The notes below the pieces were generated by a model. That model was not told the origin of the DNA. It saw nothing but the letters and a program-made list of their open reading frames with translations, and did not search any database. Position numbers and translations under genes: made by a program. From assembly GCF_900188405.1 (NCBI RefSeq), contig NZ_FZOF01000047.1, positions 1 through 34,989 on the forward strand: DNA of 34,989 bases, read 5' to 3'. Shown piece by piece: positions 30,798-34,989 of the stretch (within the stretch, counting starts at the first letter, position 1; the number at the start of each line of letters is the position of its first letter). Source of the stretch: Actinacidiphila glaucinigra (GTDB lineage: Bacteria > Actinomycetota > Actinomycetes > Streptomycetales > Streptomycetaceae).

Positions 30798-32063
30798 CTA
30801 ACGGACCCCGCGCACCTTGCCGATCAACAGGCCGCCGAGCAGCGTGACGAGCGCGGTCGCGAGGTACAGGCCGGTGTAGCCGCCGAGATGGGCGATGACG
30901 GGGGCGGCGACGGCCGGGGCGAGCACCTGGGGGCCGGAGTTGGCGATGTTGATGACGCCGAGGTCCTTGGCGCGGTGCTCGGCGGCCGGGAGGACCTGGG
31001 TCACCAGGGCCTGGTCCACGGCCAGGTAGATGCCGAAGCCGGCGCCCAGCACCGCGGCGGCGGCCATGGCGGCGGGCCAGGTGTGGACGCAGGCCAGCAG
31101 CACCGCGCCCAGGGCCATGACGACGGCGCAGAGCCGTACGAAGCCCTTGCGGCGGCCCGCCCGGTCGGAGAGCACGCCCACCGGGACGGCGGTGAGCGCC
31201 GCGCAGAGGGTGTAGATCAGGGTGAGGACCAGTACGCCGGTGTCGGGGTCGTCGAGGCGGACCGAGTCGGTGAGGTAGTAGAGCAGGTAGAGCGTGCCCA
31301 TCGCGTTGCCCAGGTTGATCAGGAAGCGGGTCAGCCAGGCCCCGCCGAAGTCCGGGTGGCGGCGCGGGCTCACCCACAGGCCGGCGACCAGGCGCCGCGG
31401 GTCGAGGGGCGGCCGCAGCTCGCGGGGCAGCGGGGGTTCGCCGAAGCGGAGCACGAAGGGCAGCGCGAGGACGACGGTCAGCAGGGCGATCGTCGCGTAG
31501 CCGGAGGCGACCCCGGTGACCGCCATGGTGGTGACGACGGCGCCGATGACCAGGCCGAGGGACTGGGTGATGCCGGTCCACCCGGAGACCTCGGCGCGCT
31601 GGGCGACGGGCACCCGGTCGGCGATGGGCGTGGTGACGCCTGCGAGCATGGCGTTGAGCCCGGCCTGGGCGAGGCACCAGCCGAGGGCCACGCCGAGAAC
31701 GGTGTGCTGACCGGCCGTCACCAGCAGTCCGGCCGCCCCGGCCAGCGCGCCGCCGAGGATCCACGGCCGGCGGCGCCCGAAGCGTGAGACCGTCCGGTCG
31801 GAGAGGGCACCGGCCAGGGGGTTGGCGACCATGGCGACCAGGGCGCCGGCACCGGTCACCCAGGACAGGGCCGTGTGCTTCCCCGCCGGGTCGATGTGCT
31901 CCAGCTGCAGCGGCAGCAGGATCTGGATCGGGGTCATGAAGGCCATGAAGACGGCCAGCGTGGCCAGGCTGAGCAGGGCGGTCCAGGCCGGACGGACCCG
32001 TACGACCGGCTCGCCCGACGTGGTGTCCGAGGTGTGGGTGGCGTCCTCACCGGTGTGGCGCAT
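30798..32063 (-). CDS. MFS sugar-type permease of the beta-glucosidase regulon
   Basis: 421 residues, 12 membrane segments. Motif A is present as DRTVSRFGRRRPWILGG and again as SDRAGRRKGFVRL. The N-terminal tail is about 25 residues. ATG 32063 with GGGGGAA 5 nt upstream. Directly before it lies the operator AACATGAG-N5-CTCATGTT, also found before the beta-glucosidase gene, which places it in the same regulon and makes uptake of a beta-glucoside or of its aglycone the best guess. It could also be an exporter; the sequence does not decide. Confidence 0.82.
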   Translation of the reverse strand: MRHTGEDATHTSDTTSGEPVVRVRPAWTALLSLATLAVFMAFMTPIQILLPLQLEHIDPAGKHTALSWVTGAGALVAMVANPLAGALSDRTVSRFGRRRPWILGGALAGAAGLLVTAGQHTVLGVALGWCLAQAGLNAMLAGVTTPIADRVPVAQRAEVSGWTGITQSLGLVIGAVVTTMAVTGVASGYATIALLTVVLALPFVLRFGEPPLPRELRPPLDPRRLVAGLWVSPRRHPDFGGAWLTRFLINLGNAMGTLYLLYYLTDSVRLDDPDTGVLVLTLIYTLCAALTAVPVGVLSDRAGRRKGFVRLCAVVMALGAVLLACVHTWPAAMAAAAVLGAGFGIYLAVDQALVTQVLPAAEHRAKDLGVINIANSGPQVLAPAVAAPVIAHLGGYTGLYLATALVTLLGGLLIGKVRGVR

Positions 32064-32086
32064 GCGGTTCCCCCTGCAGCACCCGA

Positions 32087-32109
32087 GAACATGAGGTCAT
32101 CTCATGTTC
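32087..32109. promoter_or_regulatory. Operator copy 1, before the MFS gene
   Basis: GAACATGAG (32087-32095), GTCAT, CTCATGTTC (32101-32109): perfect 9-bp arms with a 5-nt spacer, 24 nt upstream of the MFS ATG. Presumed site for the TetR protein encoded at 33625. Confidence 0.75.
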
Positions 32110-32157
32110 GCGCGAGTGTAGTGCCGGGCCGTGCGGGCGCCAAGGGATCCGGACGGA

Positions 32158-33534
32158 TCAGGGCGCGGTGCGGCGCGCCTGCGCGATGTGCTCCCGGTAC
32201 CAGTGGTAGGAGGCCTTCGGCGTCCGCCGCCCGGTCTCGTAGTCGACGTGGACAAGCCCGAACCGCTGGTGGTAGCCCTCGGCCCATTCGAAGTTGTCCA
32301 GCAGCGACCAGGTGAAGTAGCCGCGGACGTCGACCCCGCGGGCGTGCGCGGTCTCGACGGCCTCGATGTGGGTGCGCAGGTAGTCGATGCGGGCCTCGTC
32401 GCGGATCTCCCCGCTCTCCGACGGGCGGTCGGTCTGGGAGCAGCCGTTCTCGGTGATCCAGACGGGCGGGAGCGCGGCCCCGTAGCGCGCGTCGAGACCG
32501 GTGAGCAGTTCGGTGAGGCCGTCCGGCACCACCGGCCAGCCGAAGGCGGTGCGCGGGTACGGGCGGCCCGGGACGGCGGCGTCCGGTTCCAGGATCTCGA
32601 AGGGCAGGCCCGCCTCCGCCGTGGGGGCCGCGATCCACGTGGGGTTGTAGTAGTTGACGCCCAGGCCGTCGAGGGGTGCGGCGACCACGGCGAGGTCGCC
32701 CTCGCGGACGACGCCGCCCCACGTCGGGTCGGTCAGTCCGTACGCGGACAGGTCGGGGTAGCCGCCGAGCAGCAGCGGGTCGGTGAACAGCCTGTTGTGC
32801 AGGGCGTCGTAGGCCGCGGCGGCGGCGTGGTCGGCGTCGGTGGCGCCCTCGGGGGTGCGCACCGGGGTGCAGTTGTTGGCGATCAGCACCTGCGCGGGGG
32901 CCGGCGCGTGGGCGCGCAGCGCGGCGGTGGCGAGCCCGTGCCCGAGCAGTTGGTGGTGGGCGACGGGCAGCGCCTCCAGCATCAGCGCGCGGCCGGGGGC
33001 GTGGGTGCCGAAGGCGTAGCCGAAGACCATGTGGACGAACGGCTCGTTGAGGGTGATCCAGCGCGTGACCCGGTCGCCCAGGCGTGCGGCGACGACGGCC
33101 GCGTACTCGGCGAAGTGACGGGCCGTGTCCCGGTTCAGCCAGCCGCCCTCGTCCTCAAGCGCCTGCGGGAGGTCCCAGTGGAAGAGGGTGGGCGTGGGGG
33201 TGATGCCGGCCGCGAGGAGCTCGTCCACCAGGCGGTCGTAGAAGCCGAGTCCGCGCGGTTCGACGCGTCCCCGGCCCTCCGGCAGGACGCGCGGCCAGGA
33301 GACGGAGAAGCGGTAGGAGTCGAGCCCGAGGTCCTTCATCAGCGCCACGTCCTCGGAGTGGCGGTGGTAGTGGTCGCAGGCGATCTCACCGGTGTGGCCG
33401 TCGCGGATCGCGCCGGGCCGGGCGCTGAAGGTGTCCCAGACCGACGCCCCCTTGCCGTCCTCGGCGACGGCGCCCTCGATCTGGTACGCGGCGGTGGAGG
33501 CACCCCAGCTGAAAGAGACCGGAAGCGGGGACAT
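32158..33534 (-). CDS. Glycoside hydrolase family 1 beta-glucosidase
   Basis: 458 residues, full GH1 length. The N-terminal FSWGASTAAYQIEGAVAEDG is the family signature. The acid/base Glu is in WITLNEPFVH and the nucleophile Glu in VWITENGCSQTD. The C-terminal YFTWSLLDNFEWAEGYHQRF, then GLVHVDYETG, holds the aglycone and sugar-binding Trp/Glu pair. No signal peptide, so it acts inside the cell on imported cellobiose or other beta-glucosides. ATG 33534 with GGAGAGG 6-7 nt upstream. Controlled by the divergent TetR through operator copy 2; the MFS gene downstream on the same strand has its own operator copy. Confidence 0.93.
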   Translation of the reverse strand: MSPLPVSFSWGASTAAYQIEGAVAEDGKGASVWDTFSARPGAIRDGHTGEIACDHYHRHSEDVALMKDLGLDSYRFSVSWPRVLPEGRGRVEPRGLGFYDRLVDELLAAGITPTPTLFHWDLPQALEDEGGWLNRDTARHFAEYAAVVAARLGDRVTRWITLNEPFVHMVFGYAFGTHAPGRALMLEALPVAHHQLLGHGLATAALRAHAPAPAQVLIANNCTPVRTPEGATDADHAAAAAYDALHNRLFTDPLLLGGYPDLSAYGLTDPTWGGVVREGDLAVVAAPLDGLGVNYYNPTWIAAPTAEAGLPFEILEPDAAVPGRPYPRTAFGWPVVPDGLTELLTGLDARYGAALPPVWITENGCSQTDRPSESGEIRDEARIDYLRTHIEAVETAHARGVDVRGYFTWSLLDNFEWAEGYHQRFGLVHVDYETGRRTPKASYHWYREHIAQARRTAP

Positions 33535-33563
33535 GGGGATCCTCTCCTCTGCCGTACGCGAAG

Positions 33564-33584
33564 AACATGAGGAATGCTCATGTT
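33564..33584. promoter_or_regulatory. Operator copy 2, between the GH1 and TetR genes
   Basis: AACATGAG (33564-33571), GAATG, CTCATGTT (33577-33584): same arms and spacer length as copy 1. It lies 29 nt before the GH1 start and 40 nt before the TetR start, so it can repress both. Confidence 0.8.
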
Positions 33585-33624
33585 GGGCCTCGCCAACGTA
33601 CACCCGATCCGGCAGAGTGGGACC

Positions 33625-34257
33625 ATGCAGGCACCCACCGATCCGTCCGGTCCCCTCCGCCGCCGCCCCGTGCAGCAGCGCAGCCGGGAACGTTTCGACC
33701 GGATCCTGGACGCCTGCGCACGGCTGCTGGACGAGGTCGGCTACACGGCGCTCACCACCAAGGAGGTGGCCCGGCGCGCGGAGGTCCCGATCGGGACGCT
33801 GTACCAGTTCTTCCCCGGCGTCGACGGGCTGCTGGGCGCCCTGGCCGAACGGAACCTGGGGCACTTCGCCCACCGGCTGACCCGCCGGGTGGAGGCCGAA
33901 CGCCCCCGGCACATCGGGGCGATGGTGGACCTGGCGATCGAGGAGTACGTCGCGATGCGCCGTGCCGTACCGGGCTTCGGCGTGGTGGACTTCGGTGCGA
34001 TCGGCCGCGAGGACCCGCGCAGCATCCACCTCCTGGACGCGGCGCTCGAGAACAACGCGGCCGTCGCCGACCGGCTCTGGTTCCTCGTCGGGGGGCTGCT
34101 CGGCGACGGGGACCAGGCCGCCGCACGCGTCCGGCTGCACGTCGCCCTCGAGTCCGCCGACGCGGTACTGCGGCTCGCTTTCCGCCGGGACCCCGAGGGC
34201 GATCCGGTGCTCATCGCCGAGTGCAAGCGACTGCTGCGCGGCTACCTGGGCGATTGA
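33625..34257 (+). CDS. TetR family repressor of the beta-glucosidase regulon
   Basis: 210 residues. Helix-turn-helix at about 18-62: RFDRILDACARLLDEVGYTA, then TTKEVARRAEVPIGTLYQFFPG. The C-terminal helical domain resembles TetR_C_17-like proteins. It is divergent from the GH1 gene across operator copy 2, and copy 1 lies before the MFS gene, so the protein most likely represses all three. ATG 33625 chosen; a frame start at 33574 would lie inside the operator. Ligand presumably a sugar or glucoside. A terminator follows. Confidence 0.88.
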   Translation: MQAPTDPSGPLRRRPVQQRSRERFDRILDACARLLDEVGYTALTTKEVARRAEVPIGTLYQFFPGVDGLLGALAERNLGHFAHRLTRRVEAERPRHIGAMVDLAIEEYVAMRRAVPGFGVVDFGAIGREDPRSIHLLDAALENNAAVADRLWFLVGGLLGDGDQAAARVRLHVALESADAVLRLAFRRDPEGDPVLIAECKRLLRGYLGD

Positions 34258-34267
34258 CGGACACAGC

Positions 34268-34305
34268 GGAGCCCCGTGGTGCCGGTGGGGGCGTCACGGG
34301 GCTCC
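34268..34305. terminator. Bidirectional terminator between tetR and etfA
   Basis: GGAGCCCCGTG (34268-34278) pairs exactly with 34295-34305 around a 16-nt loop. It lies 11 nt after the tetR stop and 24 nt past the etfA stop. Confidence 0.8.
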
Positions 34306-34328
34306 GGTCGGTCGGTGGTGCCGCGGGG

Positions 34329-34989
34329 TCAGCCCTTGCGGGCGGTGACCTCCTCCGTCAACTGCGGCACCACGGCGAACAGGTCACCGACCACGCCGTA
34401 GTCGACCAACTCGAAGATCGGCGCCTCCGGGTCCTTGTTGACCGCCACGATCGTCTTCGACGTCTGCATCCCCGCCCGGTGCTGAATCGCACCCGAGATA
34501 CCCGCCGCCACATACAACTGCGGCGACACCGACTTACCCGTCTGACCCACCTGATTCGTATGCGGATACCAGCCCGCATCCACCGCAGCACGCGAAGCAC
34601 CCACCGCCGCACCCAGCGAGTCCGCCAGCGCCTCGATCACCGCGAAGCTCTCCGCACCACCCACACCACGACCACCCGACACCACGATCGCCGCCTCGGT
34701 CAGCTCCGGACGACCCGTCGCCTCCCGCGCCGTACGCGACACCACCTTCGTGCCCGTGGCCAGCGCACCGAACTCCACCGCAAGCGCCTCCACGGTGCCC
34801 GCCGCCGCGGCAGCCTCCACCGGCGCCGAGTTCGGCTTCACCGTGATCACCGGCGTGCCCGTCGTAACCCGCGACCTCGTCGTGAACGACGCCGCGAACG
34901 CCGACTGCGTGGCCACCGGACCCTCAGGACCCGCCTCGACATCCACCGCGTCCGTGATGATCCCCGAACCCAGCCGCAACGCCAGCCGC
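34329..34989 (-). CDS. etfA: Electron transfer flavoprotein alpha subunit, N-terminus beyond window
   Basis: The 3' two thirds of EtfA (about 220 residues), open at the window end. The FAD domain is unmistakable: LTEAAIVVSGGRGVGGAESF, AVGASRAAVDAGWYPHTNQV, GQTGKSVSPQLYVAAGISGA, IQHRAGMQTSKTIVAVNKDP and FELVDYGVVGDLFAVVPQLT. EtfAB carries electrons from acyl-CoA dehydrogenases to the ETF-quinone oxidoreductase. etfB would be expected next to it, outside the window. Codon use in the middle leans to G/T endings (GGT, CGT), different from the tail of the gene. Confidence 0.97.
   Translation of the reverse strand, partial: RLALRLGSGIITDAVDVEAGPEGPVATQSAFAASFTTRSRVTTGTPVITVKPNSAPVEAAAAAGTVEALAVEFGALATGTKVVSRTAREATGRPELTEAAIVVSGGRGVGGAESFAVIEALADSLGAAVGASRAAVDAGWYPHTNQVGQTGKSVSPQLYVAAGISGAIQHRAGMQTSKTIVAVNKDPEAPIFELVDYGVVGDLFAVVPQLTEEVTARKG

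Noticed and set aside
1..34989. CRISPR arrays, toxin-antitoxin pairs, phage genes or a biosynthetic gene cluster
   Set aside because: No regularly spaced repeats, no recognisable defence or phage families, and no PKS, NRPS or terpene synthase genes.

Overview
The window is chromosomal DNA from a high-GC actinomycete, most probably Streptomyces. Coding positions are strongly GC-biased. GTG and TTG starts are common. Regulators are abundant: GntR/FCD, two TetR, MarR, LysR, a double Lrp/AsnC and an XRE-MmyB protein. Several families present are routine in streptomycete chromosomes. There is no phage, plasmid or CRISPR block, and most of the window is ordinary core or accessory chromosome.

Layout. 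Positions 1-2.9 kb hold the 3' part of a formyl-CoA transferase gene (frc) and an OxlT-type oxalate/formate antiporter: oxalate uptake and activation. A 177-bp palindrome-bounded element with 19-bp perfect terminal inverted repeats follows (2991-3167). Then come a chorismate mutase, a LysE exporter, a VOC protein, a GntR/FCD regulator, a rhomboid protease and an unknown anchored protein. At 7.5-8.5 kb fdhD (formate dehydrogenase sulfur transfer) lies directly behind the decayed C-terminal stub of an iron-sulfur/molybdopterin-type protein and a 26-bp palindrome. From 8.6 to 10.1 kb there is a TetR-thioesterase operon whose operator touches the start codon. From 10.1 to 15.3 kb there are a UBP zinc finger, a frameshifted HEAT-like gene, a MarR/duplicated-domain protein/cupin locus around a 34-bp perfect palindrome, a histidine phosphatase behind an internally deleted VOC gene, an MBL hydrolase and a small membrane protein.

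From 15.3 to 20 kb there are two regulator-transporter pairs: LysR with an SBF-type transporter, and double Lrp with a 14-TM exporter. From 20 to 26 kb there are an acyl-CoA synthetase, an aldo/keto reductase, a secreted sphingomyelinase-like phosphodiesterase, a methyltransferase, an XRE-MmyB regulator and a SnoaL-like protein. From 26 to 28.4 kb two alpha/beta hydrolases flank an unusual non-coding stretch: a tRNA-Glu-like sequence with an expanded anticodon arm, then a 17-codon leader ORF with a very strong ribosome binding site, then mutually exclusive hairpins. The hydrolase downstream has Asn where the nucleophile Ser should be. From 28.6 to 30.6 kb there are a covalent-FAD oxidoreductase and an HPP membrane protein. 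From 30.8 to 34.3 kb there is a sugar module (MFS permease, GH1 beta-glucosidase, TetR) tied together by two copies of the operator AACATGAG-N5-CTCATGTT. The window ends inside etfA.

Themes. The first 8.5 kb suggest oxalate/formate metabolism (frc, oxlT, fdhD), although no catalytic formate dehydrogenase or oxalyl-CoA decarboxylase lies inside. Several loci carry legible operators, and one 13-nt operator sequence links two loci more than 5 kb apart. Several small genes are decayed (Fe-S stub, VOC remnant, HEAT-like frameshift). All family assignments come from reading the sequence; no database search was run.
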